NCBI GenBank assembly: GCA_015055815.1
Contig: SVHM01000001.1
Coordinates: 105,774 to 169,773 of the forward strand
Direction of reading: 5' to 3'
Length of the DNA: 64,000 nt
Source: Clostridiales bacterium
GTDB lineage: Bacteria > Bacillota > Clostridia > Christensenellales > UBA1242
In this document: piece by piece, positions 35,687-45,317 of the stretch
How the letters are laid out: each line of letters begins with the position of its first letter
How positions within the stretch are numbered: the stretch's first letter is position 1
Notes under the pieces: model-generated
Databases searched by the model: none
Seen by the model: the letters and a program-made list of their open reading frames with translations, nothing else
What the model was told of the DNA's origin: nothing
Made by a program: the position numbers and the translations under genes

Positions 35687-37779
35687 TTGCTTTCTTCTTT
35701 ACTCTTCTCCATTGTTACTACATAATCGCATTTTTCATTACTACATTTTTTTCTTAGCTTCTTATAAACTTCTTTTTGAGTTAAGTACTCTCCACATTTT
35801 GGACACTTCTCTTCCAAAGGTATTTCCCAAGATATAAAGTCGCAAGTAGGATAGTTTTTACAACCAAAGAAAATAACATTAGGATTTTTCTTTGACTTTC
35901 TTTCTATTACATCTCCACCACACTTTGGACACTTAGCAACAACTTTTGGCTCATTATTTTGGTTTTGGCTAATAATATTTTTACACTTTGGATAATTACT
36001 ACAAGCTAGGAATTCTCCATATCTACTAACTCTTTTTACCATCTCATGACCGCATTTTTCGCACATAATTCCAGTATGCTCTGGCTCAATTGTTTGACCA
36101 ACAAGTTTTTCAAGATAGTCATTAAACTTCTTCATTACAGCAAGATAATCATAACCTTCATTTGCTATTAAGTCAAGTTTCTCTTCCATGTCTGCTGTAA
36201 AGTTTACATTAAATAGTCCTTCATAGCCTTTCATAAGAAATTCAATTAACTTTTCACCAAGTTCAGATGGGAATAAGTATTTACCATCTTTATCTACATA
36301 CTTTCTACTTGTTAGAAGTGTAAGCGTTGGGGTGTAAGTAGCTGGTCTACCAATTCCCTTCTCTTCCATTTCTTTAACAAGTGAAGCTTCTGTATATCTA
36401 GGAGATGGTTTAGTAAATTTCTGAGTAGTAACCATTTCTTTAAAGTTAAGGATATCGCCTTCATTCATTTCTGGAAGTTTATTATTCTCACCATCTTCTT
36501 CATCTTCTTGTTTATTATCTTTTTTAGAATTTAGTTTCATAAACCCATCAAAGACAGGAGTTTTACCACTACATTTAAACCCATAGTTGTTATTCTCAAT
36601 TTCAACAACAACCGAATCAAACAATGCTTCAGTCATTTGACTTGCTAAGAATTTATTATAAATAAGTTTATATAATTTATAATTATCTGGGCTTAAATAC
36701 TGCTTAACCATTTCAGGTGTTCTATCAAGTGAAATTGGTCTAATTGCTTCATGGGCATCTTGAGCAGAATTTTTAACTTTGAATACATTTGGAGTTTTTG
36801 GTAAGTATTTCTCACCAAAATTAGTACGAATATAATCTTGAGCCATTTTTTGTGCTTCTGGAGCTACTCTTACACTATCCGTTCTTATATATGTGATAAG
36901 AGCAACTTTTCCTTCACTACCAATGATAACACCTTCATACAATTCTTGTGCAGCTTTTGAAACTTTCTTTGAAGATAGTCCTAGTTTATTAAGTGCATCT
37001 TGTTGCATTGTACTTGTTGTAAAAGGTGGAGCCGGTTTTACTTTTGATACAGACTTCTTAATATTTTTAACAACATAATTTCCATCTTTTAAATCTTCTA
37101 GTATTTTATCTACTTCTTCCTTATTAGATGGCACTAATTTTTTATTGTTGTGTTTAGCAAGGCTTGCTTTGAATATTTCGCTACCATCCTTATTAAGATT
37201 AGCAACCATTGTCCAATATTCTTGTGGTACAAAGTTTCTAATTTCATTTTCTCTATCTACAATAAGTCTAAGCGCAACACTTTGAACTCTTCCCGCACTA
37301 ACGTTTGGTTGAATAGCCTTACAACATTTAGGTGATACCCTATAACCCACTAGTCTATCAATAACTCTTCTTGTTTGTTGAGCATTAACAAGATTTAAAT
37401 CAATTGCTCTTGGATTTTCAAGACCTTTATGAATAGCAGTCTTAGTAATTTCATTAAACTGTATTCTAACAGGTGAATTAGGGTCAAGACCCAAAATATT
37501 ACATAAATGCCAGCTAATTGCTTCTCCTTCTCTATCAGGGTCGGTTGCAAGATAAATTTTATCTGCTTTGCTACTCTTTTCTTTAAGCATCTTAACAACC
37601 GATTGTTTATCGGGCATTATAATATAATTCATTTCAAAATTGTTTTTAACATTTACGCCTATAGTTTTTTCAGGCAAATCTCTAACATGACCTTTTGTAG
37701 CAACTACTTCGTAATCACTTCCTAAGTATTTCTTTATAGTATCTTGTTTTCCGACACCTTCTATTATAACTAATTTCAT
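35683..37779 (-). CDS. topA: DNA topoisomerase I
   Basis: A type IA topoisomerase that relaxes negative supercoils. The toprim domain covers about 1-115 (IIEGVGKQDTIKKYLG, ATDPDREGEAISWHL), the catalytic Tyr lies in ALITYIRTDS near 300, and three C-terminal four-cysteine zinc ribbons start at CEKCGHEM, CPKCGGDV and CPKCGEYL. The product has 698 residues, standard for Bacillota. The first motif reads EGVGKQDTI rather than the usual ESPAKAKTI, a mild deviation. Confidence 0.95.
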   Translation of the reverse strand: MKLVIIEGVGKQDTIKKYLGSDYEVVATKGHVRDLPEKTIGVNVKNNFEMNYIIMPDKQSVVKMLKEKSSKADKIYLATDPDREGEAISWHLCNILGLDPNSPVRIQFNEITKTAIHKGLENPRAIDLNLVNAQQTRRVIDRLVGYRVSPKCCKAIQPNVSAGRVQSVALRLIVDRENEIRNFVPQEYWTMVANLNKDGSEIFKASLAKHNNKKLVPSNKEEVDKILEDLKDGNYVVKNIKKSVSKVKPAPPFTTSTMQQDALNKLGLSSKKVSKAAQELYEGVIIGSEGKVALITYIRTDSVRVAPEAQKMAQDYIRTNFGEKYLPKTPNVFKVKNSAQDAHEAIRPISLDRTPEMVKQYLSPDNYKLYKLIYNKFLASQMTEALFDSVVVEIENNNYGFKCSGKTPVFDGFMKLNSKKDNKQEDEEDGENNKLPEMNEGDILNFKEMVTTQKFTKPSPRYTEASLVKEMEEKGIGRPATYTPTLTLLTSRKYVDKDGKYLFPSELGEKLIEFLMKGYEGLFNVNFTADMEEKLDLIANEGYDYLAVMKKFNDYLEKLVGQTIEPEHTGIMCEKCGHEMVKRVSRYGEFLACSNYPKCKNIISQNQNNEPKVVAKCPKCGGDVIERKSKKNPNVIFFGCKNYPTCDFISWEIPLEEKCPKCGEYLTQKEVYKKLRKKCSNEKCDYVVTMEKSKEESK

Positions 37780-37787
37780 AAATCTCC

Positions 37788-38882
37788 TTAATCTATAAGT
37801 TTATAGTAATTATTAGGTAATTTTTTAATTATTCCTTTAAGTTCAAGTCTCATAAGCATAGTAGATAAATTTTTCACTTCAAAACCAGTATGAGCAATCA
37901 ACTCATCAAAATGACACTCATGCCCGATAAGTTTATCATAGATAATTTGTTCTTCGCAAGTCAATTGAATTACATTCTTTTTATTAACACTATTTAATTG
38001 TTTGTCAAAAAACTCTAAAATATCCTTTGATGTCAAAACCATCTTGGCTTGTCCATTTTGAATTATTTTGTTACAACCAACACTATAAATATCTCCCACT
38101 CTAGATGGCAATGCAAATACTTCTCTGTTATATTCTAAAGCAAAGTTCTTGGTATGCATACTGCCACTTTTCTCAGTTGCTTCGACAATAAACGTTCCTT
38201 TACTCAAACCTGCTATAATTCTATTCCTAATTGGAAAATGATAAGTCAAGGCTTGCTCATTTGGTTTATATTCTGTAATAATAAGTCCACCATTTTCAAT
38301 TATCTTATCAGCCAAACCAATATTACTAGACGGATAAATATTAAGCAATCCACCCGCTAGAACGGCAATTGTCTTTCCTTTCACATCAAGACAACTCTTA
38401 TGTGCAACAGTATCAATACCATCAGCAAGACCACTCACAATTGTTACGTCTTCACTTGCTATATCTTTTATAAATTTCTCACAGTAATCTTTACCATACT
38501 TTGTTGCTCTTCTAGTTCCAACCACCGCTAAACATTCACTATTTAATAATTTTACGTCACCTTTACAGTAAAGAAGTATTGGCGGGCTATCTATTTCAAG
38601 TAAAAGTTTCGAATATTCTTCACTTTTAATAGTTACAACTTTTATACCTAGTTTTTCATATTCAGTTGTTAGCCTATCTACTTGATTTAAATTACTTGAT
38701 GAAGTCATTTCGTTTATTTCATCTAAAGAAAATACAGTCGATAGGTGCATTTTATAATTTTTTACATTATCTATAAAATCATCAAGAAATGGAACAGTAT
38801 CTACAATATATTTTGCTTTCTTATATGACATAAATTCAAATGTCGTTAGCCATATTATTACTTTTTCTTCAACACTATACAT
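37788..38882 (-). CDS. dprA: DNA processing protein DprA
   Basis: DprA binds incoming single-stranded DNA during transformation and loads RecA. The Rossmann-like core is visible in AVVGTRRATKYGKDYCE, IVSGLADGIDTVAHK and FPIRNRIIAGLSKGTFIVEA, and a C-terminal winged helix follows (about 300-360). It lies between yifB/comM and topA, a common Bacillota order. Confidence 0.94.
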   Translation of the reverse strand: MYSVEEKVIIWLTTFEFMSYKKAKYIVDTVPFLDDFIDNVKNYKMHLSTVFSLDEINEMTSSSNLNQVDRLTTEYEKLGIKVVTIKSEEYSKLLLEIDSPPILLYCKGDVKLLNSECLAVVGTRRATKYGKDYCEKFIKDIASEDVTIVSGLADGIDTVAHKSCLDVKGKTIAVLAGGLLNIYPSSNIGLADKIIENGGLIITEYKPNEQALTYHFPIRNRIIAGLSKGTFIVEATEKSGSMHTKNFALEYNREVFALPSRVGDIYSVGCNKIIQNGQAKMVLTSKDILEFFDKQLNSVNKKNVIQLTCEEQIIYDKLIGHECHFDELIAHTGFEVKNLSTMLMRLELKGIIKKLPNNYYKLID

Positions 38883-38886
38883 ACAA

Positions 38887-40428
38887 CTAACTCCAATATT
38901 TATTATCTAGCGACCTATAAGATATCGCTTCCATAATATGATCATCTGTAATATCTTCTACACCATCTAAGTCGGCAATTGTTCTAGCTACTCTTAAAAT
39001 TCTCGTATATCCCCTAGCACTTAGATTTAATTTTTCAAAAGCATATCTAAGCATTTTGTCACTTTCATGAGAAATTTTACAATATTTCTTTATATCTTGA
39101 TCATTCATCTTTGCATTTGAAAAAATTCCATTATCTTTATACCTATCAAGTTGAATTTGTCTAGCCTTATCTACACGCAATTTAATATCAGCACTTGCTT
39201 CACTCGTCTCATCACTTCTAAGTTCATCATATGTCACACTATCAACTTCAATATGCATATCAATTCTATCCATTAGTGGTCCAGACAATCTATTTAAATA
39301 TTTATGAATGGCCTGTGGAGTACATTTACATTCCTTATCAAAAGAACCATAATGTCCACATGGACAAGGGTTCATACTAGCAATAAGAGTAAAGTTTGCA
39401 GGATATTCAATAGTATTTTCTACTCTTGAAATAGTAATAACACCATCTTCAAGTGGTTGTCTTAAAGTTTCTAATGTATTTCTACTATATTCAGGCATTT
39501 CATCTAAGAATAGAACTCCAGTATGTGCAAGACTAATTTCTCCCGGTGACGCATTTCTACCACCGCCAGTTAAAGCTAGTAATGTTGCAGTATGATGTGG
39601 CGACCTAATTGGTCTTGATGATACTATACCTTCTTTACTATCAAGAACGCCTGCTATACTATGAATTTTGGTAACTTCCAAAGCTTCTTCAAATGTAAGT
39701 TCTGGAAGAATACTTGGAAAACATTTAGCAAGCATTGTTTTACCACTTCCCGGTGGTCCAATCATAAGAACATTATGTCCACCAGCAGCGGCAATTTCCA
39801 AAGCCCTTCTTGCTTGAGATTGTCCACGCACATATTTAAAGTCCATTGTCTTTTTCTTTTTTCTACTAATATCAGCATAATTTGAATGGTCAACAGGCTT
39901 AATTTCTTCTTCATTATTTAAAAATTTAACGGCTTGATTAAGACTTTCAACACCATATATTTCCATTCCTTCAATGAAACTTGCTTCATTACAATTTTCT
40001 TTAGGAATTATTACTTTTTTATACCCATCAAGTCTAGCAGATATTAAAATTGGTAGTACCCCGTTAATTTTTCTTACTCCGCCATCTAACCCCAACTCTC
40101 CAAAAATAATATATTCTTTAAGATTGTTTAAATTTACTTGTTCAGTAGCCCCCAAAATGCCAAGTGCTATTGGCAAATCATACACTGGTCCTTCTTTTTT
40201 TGTATCAGCTGGGGCTAAATTAATTGTTACTTTAACAATAGGATATTTCAGAGCACTATTTTTTATAGCAGAACGCACTCTTTCTTTACTTTCTTTTATG
40301 GCGGTGCCAACAAGACCGACAATGTCATAACCAGGAAGACCTTGATTAATATCTATTTCACACTTAACAAGATACCCATCAATGCCAGTTAAACCATAAC
40401 TTTTTACAGTAGATAACATATACACCAC
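38887..40428 (-). CDS. comM: YifB/ComM family Mg-chelatase-like AAA ATPase
   Basis: An N-terminal ChlI/Lon-protease-like fold (about 1-180) precedes an AAA core with Walker A GPPGSGKTMLAK (about 225), ALLAL-type sensor region, FLDEMPEYSRNTLE Walker B and a C-terminal ARGYTRILRVARTIADL block. ComM helicases extend branch migration during natural transformation. It is the first gene of the operon that includes dprA. Confidence 0.93.
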   Translation of the reverse strand: MVYMLSTVKSYGLTGIDGYLVKCEIDINQGLPGYDIVGLVGTAIKESKERVRSAIKNSALKYPIVKVTINLAPADTKKEGPVYDLPIALGILGATEQVNLNNLKEYIIFGELGLDGGVRKINGVLPILISARLDGYKKVIIPKENCNEASFIEGMEIYGVESLNQAVKFLNNEEEIKPVDHSNYADISRKKKKTMDFKYVRGQSQARRALEIAAAGGHNVLMIGPPGSGKTMLAKCFPSILPELTFEEALEVTKIHSIAGVLDSKEGIVSSRPIRSPHHTATLLALTGGGRNASPGEISLAHTGVLFLDEMPEYSRNTLETLRQPLEDGVITISRVENTIEYPANFTLIASMNPCPCGHYGSFDKECKCTPQAIHKYLNRLSGPLMDRIDMHIEVDSVTYDELRSDETSEASADIKLRVDKARQIQLDRYKDNGIFSNAKMNDQDIKKYCKISHESDKMLRYAFEKLNLSARGYTRILRVARTIADLDGVEDITDDHIMEAISYRSLDNKYWS

Positions 40429-40445
40429 CTAAATTCACTATGTCA

Positions 40446-40474
40446 ATTATACTAACAAATAATTTTTTTCACAA
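40446..40474 (-). promoter_or_regulatory. Promoter of the comM-dprA-topA-trmFO-hslVU operon
   Basis: TTGTGA and perfect TATAAT with a 17-nt spacer on the minus strand; +1 lies roughly 10 nt before the ATG region. Confidence 0.65.
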
Positions 40475-40547
40475 CTAATTTATTTTAACTTTTGAAAATT
40501 TGCAAAAAAATTTTACATTATAATAATATATAATATAATTAATTATA

Positions 40548-40579
40548 TTAATAAAAAAGGAACTTAATTTAAGTCCCTT
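40548..40579 (-). terminator. Terminator of the thrS operon
   Basis: AAGGGACTTA pairs with TAAGTTCCTT (one G-U) and is followed by TTTTTTATT on the minus strand, just after the stop of the second paralogue. Confidence 0.8.
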
Positions 40580-40580
40580 A

Positions 40581-41531
40581 TTAGTCTAATATATTAGAAG
40601 AGAAATGTCTCATCCTATCTTTATACATAGCTACTAAATCATACCCGCTTGTTGAATCGGGAAATCTTTCAGCTACTTCATCCATAATTTTATTAAGATT
40701 AGTCATACCAATCATATAATTTCTTGAAGCATCACATTGATTAGATTTAGAATTAAAATCATAACCAAAATTTTCAGAAAATTGAAATATCCTCTTCATT
40801 TTAGTTTCTGTGACATTCGGAATAACTTCTACCATGTAGTCACAAAGTTTACTAATTCTTGACGAAGACAATACTATTGAACTATCACTTCTCATGTCAT
40901 CAGGTGAAGCATATGTAATCATACCCATATATGGAAATAAAGTTCCAAAAATCAAAGGTTCTTTGCGATACTTATCAGGTTTTGGATTATAACTTATTCT
41001 AACTGCACCTTTAAGATCAATAGAATTTGCAATAAGATATGGAATAATATCTTCATGTTCGGTAACAGCAAGATAAATTGTACCATCTCTTGTCATCAAG
41101 GCATCATAATTTGTACTAGTATTTGTCAAATTCTTTAAAGTTTTATGAACACTTCCCAACTCGGTAGACATCTCCCTAAAACCAATACCATCATCACCAA
41201 AATGAAAATAATTACCACTAGCAAAACTAGTTAAATATCTACCAAGTTTATTTGCATGATTGTTTATAAATTTTATATTATTAAAAACTGTAGCTATACT
41301 TCTATTTAGTTCTCTGTTTAACAAATTTTCATTGTTATCATTAAGTTCGAGAAACTTTTTCTTCTCATATTCAATAACAGCACCATCAAAAAGTTTAGAC
41401 AATAATTCGTCTAATATTTGTTTATTGTTTTCATTAGCAACTTCAAAAATTCTAACATATCCCCTTGCTACATTGCCATTAAAAAACAAACATTTTAAAT
41501 TCTCTTCTATCACATCTTTATTAAGTAACAT
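40581..41531 (-). CDS. Unknown protein, second paralogue in the thrS operon
   Basis: A 316-residue soluble protein of a family I do not recognise. It shares a core with the next gene upstream: RDGTIYLAVTEHEDIIPYLI and SIDLKGAVRISYN here match NGDFYLALYEHDYMVNYLL and GVDLSGALRVFNSH there, and FGYDF matches LGFNF near the C-termini. The pair therefore arose by duplication. It has GGTGGA before its ATG and ends in the operon terminator. No membrane or signal sequence is visible. Confidence 0.75.
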   Translation of the reverse strand: MLLNKDVIEENLKCLFFNGNVARGYVRIFEVANENNKQILDELLSKLFDGAVIEYEKKKFLELNDNNENLLNRELNRSIATVFNNIKFINNHANKLGRYLTSFASGNYFHFGDDGIGFREMSTELGSVHKTLKNLTNTSTNYDALMTRDGTIYLAVTEHEDIIPYLIANSIDLKGAVRISYNPKPDKYRKEPLIFGTLFPYMGMITYASPDDMRSDSSIVLSSSRISKLCDYMVEVIPNVTETKMKRIFQFSENFGYDFNSKSNQCDASRNYMIGMTNLNKIMDEVAERFPDSTSGYDLVAMYKDRMRHFSSNILD

Positions 41532-41558
41532 AAATCCACCAATTACCTTAAATACATA

Positions 41559-42464
41559 TCAATCTTCTATTGTAAATGCCTTTAAAAAAACCATTCTATC
41601 ATGAAAATTCTTTTTAAAACTTTCGAAGTCAACATCATCAAAAATCGATTCAAATATTTCTAGATTTTGTTTAGCAACATCATAATTAGCTTCATTCTTT
41701 GCATGAGTAAAACTATTATGTATGAAATTAAATCCTAAATTGTCTGAATTGTAAAAAACATTCACAATATCTTGCATATGTCCATTAAAAATACTATAAA
41801 TATCTCTAAATGTCAATACCTGTTTTCTACTAAGTGGCAAAAATTTATCATTTTCAAAGACTTTAAATTTATCACTAAATCTTTTATAAATATGAAATGA
41901 ACTTAGCGCAAAGTCTTTTTTATTGTAATGAGAATTAAATACTCTTAGGGCACCAGACAAATCTACTCCCATTGCAAGTAGATAATTAACCATATAATCA
42001 TGTTCATATAATGCTAGATAAAAATCGCCATTTTTATCAATTAAACCATCAGCTCCTTTTATCTTACATTTTGATACACGAGTTATAAATTCTGTCTTTG
42101 CACTTGTATCTTGCTTTAAATCTTGTGTAACAATAACACCATCTTTGACATCTAGATACCCACTATCATGAAAATTAATCATTTTACAAAGTGTATCATG
42201 AATTTGAAATCTGACATCATCATCTAACTTTCTTACTACTTCACTGTCTGAATCTAATTCAAATATATTCCACAAAGAACATAGATTTTTATACAAATCT
42301 TTTTCAGTTGACTGTTCATTTAATGTGCTATTTAAAATATCTAGAAGTTCTTGAAATATAGACGAGTTATTCTCGCCTATATCATAAAAAATATCATTAA
42401 GTTTTTGACCTTTTTTATTAAGTTTTTTTGTTAATTTAATTAACTTTAATGTTGTTAAATACAC
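41559..42464 (-). CDS. Unknown protein, first paralogue in the thrS operon
   Basis: A 301-residue soluble protein, paralogous to the downstream gene through the central YLALYEHDYMVNYLLAMGVD region. The start is a GTG that overlaps the thrS stop (TAGTG), so translation is probably coupled to thrS and expression falls under the thrS T-box. I cannot assign a function. A shared central motif with conserved EHE/EHD and DL-GA residues could be a small binding domain. Confidence 0.75.
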   Translation of the reverse strand: MYLTTLKLIKLTKKLNKKGQKLNDIFYDIGENNSSIFQELLDILNSTLNEQSTEKDLYKNLCSLWNIFELDSDSEVVRKLDDDVRFQIHDTLCKMINFHDSGYLDVKDGVIVTQDLKQDTSAKTEFITRVSKCKIKGADGLIDKNGDFYLALYEHDYMVNYLLAMGVDLSGALRVFNSHYNKKDFALSSFHIYKRFSDKFKVFENDKFLPLSRKQVLTFRDIYSIFNGHMQDIVNVFYNSDNLGFNFIHNSFTHAKNEANYDVAKQNLEIFESIFDDVDFESFKKNFHDRMVFLKAFTIED

Positions 42465-44233
42465 TATCCAATTCTCTTTTCGTTAATTTCTACTAAAATA
42501 TCTTTTATAAATTCATCAACTGGTTTTACACCAATATCCCCAACACTTCTCTTTCTTACAGAAACAGAATTACTTGACATTTCGTTATCTCCAATAATTA
42601 ATGAATAAGGAATTTTATCAAGTTGAGCATCTCTAATTTTCTTACCAATTTTTTCATTCCTATCATCAAGTTCAACTCTAATACCCATTTGACATAGTTT
42701 ATCCTTGACTTCTCTAGCATAGTCAAGATGAACATCTGCAATATTAAGAATTTTAACTTGAGTAGGAGAAAGCCATGTTGGGAATGCACCAGCATATTTT
42801 TCAATTAAGTATGCAAGAGTTCTCTCATAACAGCCAATACTTGTTCTATGGATAATATATGGATTTTTCTTTTGACCATCTTTATCAACATATTCCATAC
42901 CAAATTTTTCAGCAAGTAATTGGTCAATTTGTATAGTAATAAGAGTATCTTCTTTTCCCCAAACATTTTTAATTTGAATATCTAGTTTGGGTCCATAGAA
43001 TGCAGCTTCGCCAATTCCGATTTCATAAGGAATTTCAAGATTATCTAAAATCTTACCCATAATGCTTTGAGCTTCAGCCCATTGTTCATCAGTACCAATA
43101 TATTTTTCTCTATTATTTGGATCCCATTGAGAAAATCTATATGAAGCATCTTCATATAAACCTAATGTTTTAAGCATATAAATAGCAAGCTCCAAACAAC
43201 TTTTAAATTCATCTTCAAGTTGTTCTGGAGTGCACATTAAGTGTCCTTCAGAAATTGTGAATTGTCTAACTCTTATAAGTCCATGCATTTCACCACTTGC
43301 TTCATTTCTAAATAATGTTGATGTCTCATTATATCTAAGTGGCAAGTCTTTATAAGATCTACCTTCATTTAAATATGCTTGATATTGGAATGGACAAGTC
43401 ATAGGACGAAGTGCAAATACTTCTTTGTCTTTCTCTTCATCACCAAGAACAAACATACCATCTTTATAATGGTCCCAGTGTCCAGATATTTTATAAAGGT
43501 CAGACTTTGCCATAAATGGAGTTTTTGTAAGCAACCAACCCCTTTTTTCTTCTTCATCTTCTACAAATCTTTGAAGAAGTTGAACAATTCTAGCGCCCTT
43601 TGGAAGAAGAATTGGAAGTCCTTGACCAATATAGTCAACAGTTGTAAAAATACCTAATTCTCTACCTAATTTATTGTGATCTCTCTTAATTGCTTCTTCA
43701 ATCATGTTTACATAGTCTTTAAGTTGCTTTTTATCAAGGAACCCATAGAAATATACTCTTTGAAGCATTTTATTTTTCTCTGAGCCTTTCCAATAAGCAC
43801 CACTTACTCTATTAATTTTATAAGCAAAGCCCCTTAAAAATTTAGTATTTTCAACGTGTGGTCCCCTACATAAATCAACAAAGTCATCACCTAAATAATA
43901 TACAGAAATAGTCTCATTCTCTGGAAGTTCATTTATAAGTTCGCATTTATAAGGCTCACTTGCAAACATTTTCAATGCTTGTTCTTTTGAAACTTCTTCT
44001 CTTTTGAAATCTTCATTTCTTTCAATAATTTCTTTCATTTTGCTTTCAATATTTGCAAAGTCATCATTAGATATAGACTTATTGATATCAAAATCATAAT
44101 AAAAACCATTGTCAATTGCTGGTCCAATTGCAAGTTTTACATTGTCACTACCAAATAGTTCTTTAATTGCCTTTGCTAGAACATGGCTCATACTGTGACG
44201 ATACATCATTTCTTTTTCATTAATTTCACTCAT
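42464..44233 (-). CDS. thrS: Threonyl-tRNA synthetase lacking the TGS domain
   Basis: This class II synthetase has 589 residues instead of about 640. It starts directly with the editing (SAD) domain: HSMSHVLAK at about 13-21 and CRGPH near 118 hold the editing metal-site residues. The catalytic domain follows (RPMTCPFQYQAYL with the zinc Cys, FRNEASGEMHGLIRVRQF as motif 2) and an anticodon-binding domain. The N-terminal TGS (N1) domain is missing. AAAAGGAG precedes the ATG. A T-box leader controls it. Confidence 0.95.
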   Translation of the reverse strand: MSEINEKEMMYRHSMSHVLAKAIKELFGSDNVKLAIGPAIDNGFYYDFDINKSISNDDFANIESKMKEIIERNEDFKREEVSKEQALKMFASEPYKCELINELPENETISVYYLGDDFVDLCRGPHVENTKFLRGFAYKINRVSGAYWKGSEKNKMLQRVYFYGFLDKKQLKDYVNMIEEAIKRDHNKLGRELGIFTTVDYIGQGLPILLPKGARIVQLLQRFVEDEEEKRGWLLTKTPFMAKSDLYKISGHWDHYKDGMFVLGDEEKDKEVFALRPMTCPFQYQAYLNEGRSYKDLPLRYNETSTLFRNEASGEMHGLIRVRQFTISEGHLMCTPEQLEDEFKSCLELAIYMLKTLGLYEDASYRFSQWDPNNREKYIGTDEQWAEAQSIMGKILDNLEIPYEIGIGEAAFYGPKLDIQIKNVWGKEDTLITIQIDQLLAEKFGMEYVDKDGQKKNPYIIHRTSIGCYERTLAYLIEKYAGAFPTWLSPTQVKILNIADVHLDYAREVKDKLCQMGIRVELDDRNEKIGKKIRDAQLDKIPYSLIIGDNEMSSNSVSVRKRSVGDIGVKPVDEFIKDILVEINEKRIG

Positions 44234-44248
44234 ACTTATCTCCTTTTA

Positions 44249-44470
44249 AAAACAAAAAAATCCTTATGATAACATAAGGACGAGATTAACCCGCGGTTCC
44301 ACCTTATTTGGTTTTTATAAAAAAACCCACTTTAAATTATCTATTACGCATAGATAAAGCGATACTCCAAAAGTGGTTTCAATAAATATTATAATGCAAG
44401 GCTCTCAGCCACCCCCGCTCTCTGTAAAAATTGAATATTTATCTACTTGTCTTTTATCTTCGTATTACAT
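44249..44470 (-). ncRNA. T-box riboswitch, threonine type (specifier ACC)
   Basis: The invariant T-box AAGGTGGAACCGCGGG lies at 44290-44305. The stem I distal-loop block AGAGAGCGGGGGTGG is at about 44410-44425, and ACC at 44375-44377 in the GAAACCACTT context fits a Thr specifier codon. The terminator CCTTATG/CATAAGG with seven T residues competes with the T-box antiterminator. Uncharged tRNA-Thr should switch on thrS and the two unknown genes behind it. Confidence 0.93.
44254..44279 (-). terminator. T-box terminator hairpin
   Basis: CCTTATG/CATAAGG stem with an ATAA-type loop, then a run of seven T residues on the minus strand, 20 nt upstream of the thrS ATG. Confidence 0.88.
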
Positions 44471-44474
44471 AATT

Positions 44475-44503
44475 AATTTACTATATTTATAACCATTTGT
44501 CAA
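44475..44503 (-). promoter_or_regulatory. Promoter of the thrS T-box transcript
   Basis: Perfect TTGACA and TAAATT with a 17-nt spacer on the minus strand, immediately after the end of the ytxC-like gene. Confidence 0.65.
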
Positions 44504-44511
44504 GTGGTATA

Positions 44512-45234
44512 TTACAAAATAGTAGAGACTTTTTCATTAAATATATATGTAATTAAATTTGTAACTTTATCGCTAAATGAATTCATGCAATTAATTATAA
44601 GTTTTTGTGGTGAATACATAATAAGGGAAGCGATTATTCCTATTTCATCTTTCTTTCCAATAGTTTTTATTTTATTCCTATCTTTGTCTAATATAACCAC
44701 ATTTTCTCTATCTTCTTCTAGATAAACAATATCAAAAAAAGAACTGGCATTATCAACAATAAATTTTAAAAGATGCAAATACAATTCATCTTCTAAACAA
44801 CAATAATATTTGAAATTCAAATAATCCGCAACTTTTTTCCAGTTACTAATAATCCCACCAAGTTTAAAGTGCATAAAAGAATTTATATTAATAATTTTAC
44901 CAAGTTTAGTTGTTTTTTTAGCAAACTCCAACTCCCCAGCCAAATCAATTGAAATTATACTAGAAACTATAAACATTTTAAGTTCATCTGAATTTATATT
45001 TGTTAATGCAGTTGAAAAAAAATCTTTCTTAGATATTTTAATTATAAGTTCATAAACAACATCTTGTAAAAATTTAATAATTTCATCTCTATTTGTTGCA
45101 ATACTACAAATTACATTATCACCATAACAAATAGCAGTAATTATATCTTTATCAAATATATCATTTAAAATTGATAAAAAATCGTTTATTTCAACATAAT
45201 TTTCTTTATTTCCAATTAAAGTAATCTCCCACAT
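44512..45234 (-). CDS. ytxC: YtxC-like putative sporulation protein
   Basis: The product of about 240 residues matches the general pattern of the YtxC family. Evidence is partial: the C-terminal FNEKVSTIL-like end, the YNYCCLEDE-like segment (YYCCLEDELYLHLLKFI) and above all its place directly upstream of thrS, as in Bacillus. I start at the ATG at 45234 (MWEITLIG), with AAAGGGG upstream; the track start is a TTG. The biochemical role of YtxC is unknown. Confidence 0.65.
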   Translation of the reverse strand: MWEITLIGNKENYVEINDFLSILNDIFDKDIITAICYGDNVICSIATNRDEIIKFLQDVVYELIIKISKKDFFSTALTNINSDELKMFIVSSIISIDLAGELEFAKKTTKLGKIININSFMHFKLGGIISNWKKVADYLNFKYYCCLEDELYLHLLKFIVDNASSFFDIVYLEEDRENVVILDKDRNKIKTIGKKDEIGIIASLIMYSPQKLIINCMNSFSDKVTNLITYIFNEKVSTIL

Positions 45235-45288
45235 ATTAGCCCCTTTAGAAATATTATATGTCAAATTTTTAAATATATTTTACTAAGT

Positions 45289-45315
45289 AAAAAAATGCTT
45301 AAATAACTTTAAGCA
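45289..45315 (-). terminator. Terminator after the DUF1667 gene
   Basis: An 8-bp stem TGCTTAAA/TTTAAGCA with a 4-nt loop and seven T residues on the minus strand. Confidence 0.8.
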
Positions 45316-45317
45316 CT

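Noticed and set aside
44504-44725. 73-residue plus-strand ORF near the T-box
   Set aside because: Lies wholly opposite the ytxC-like gene; no promoter or ribosome-binding site.
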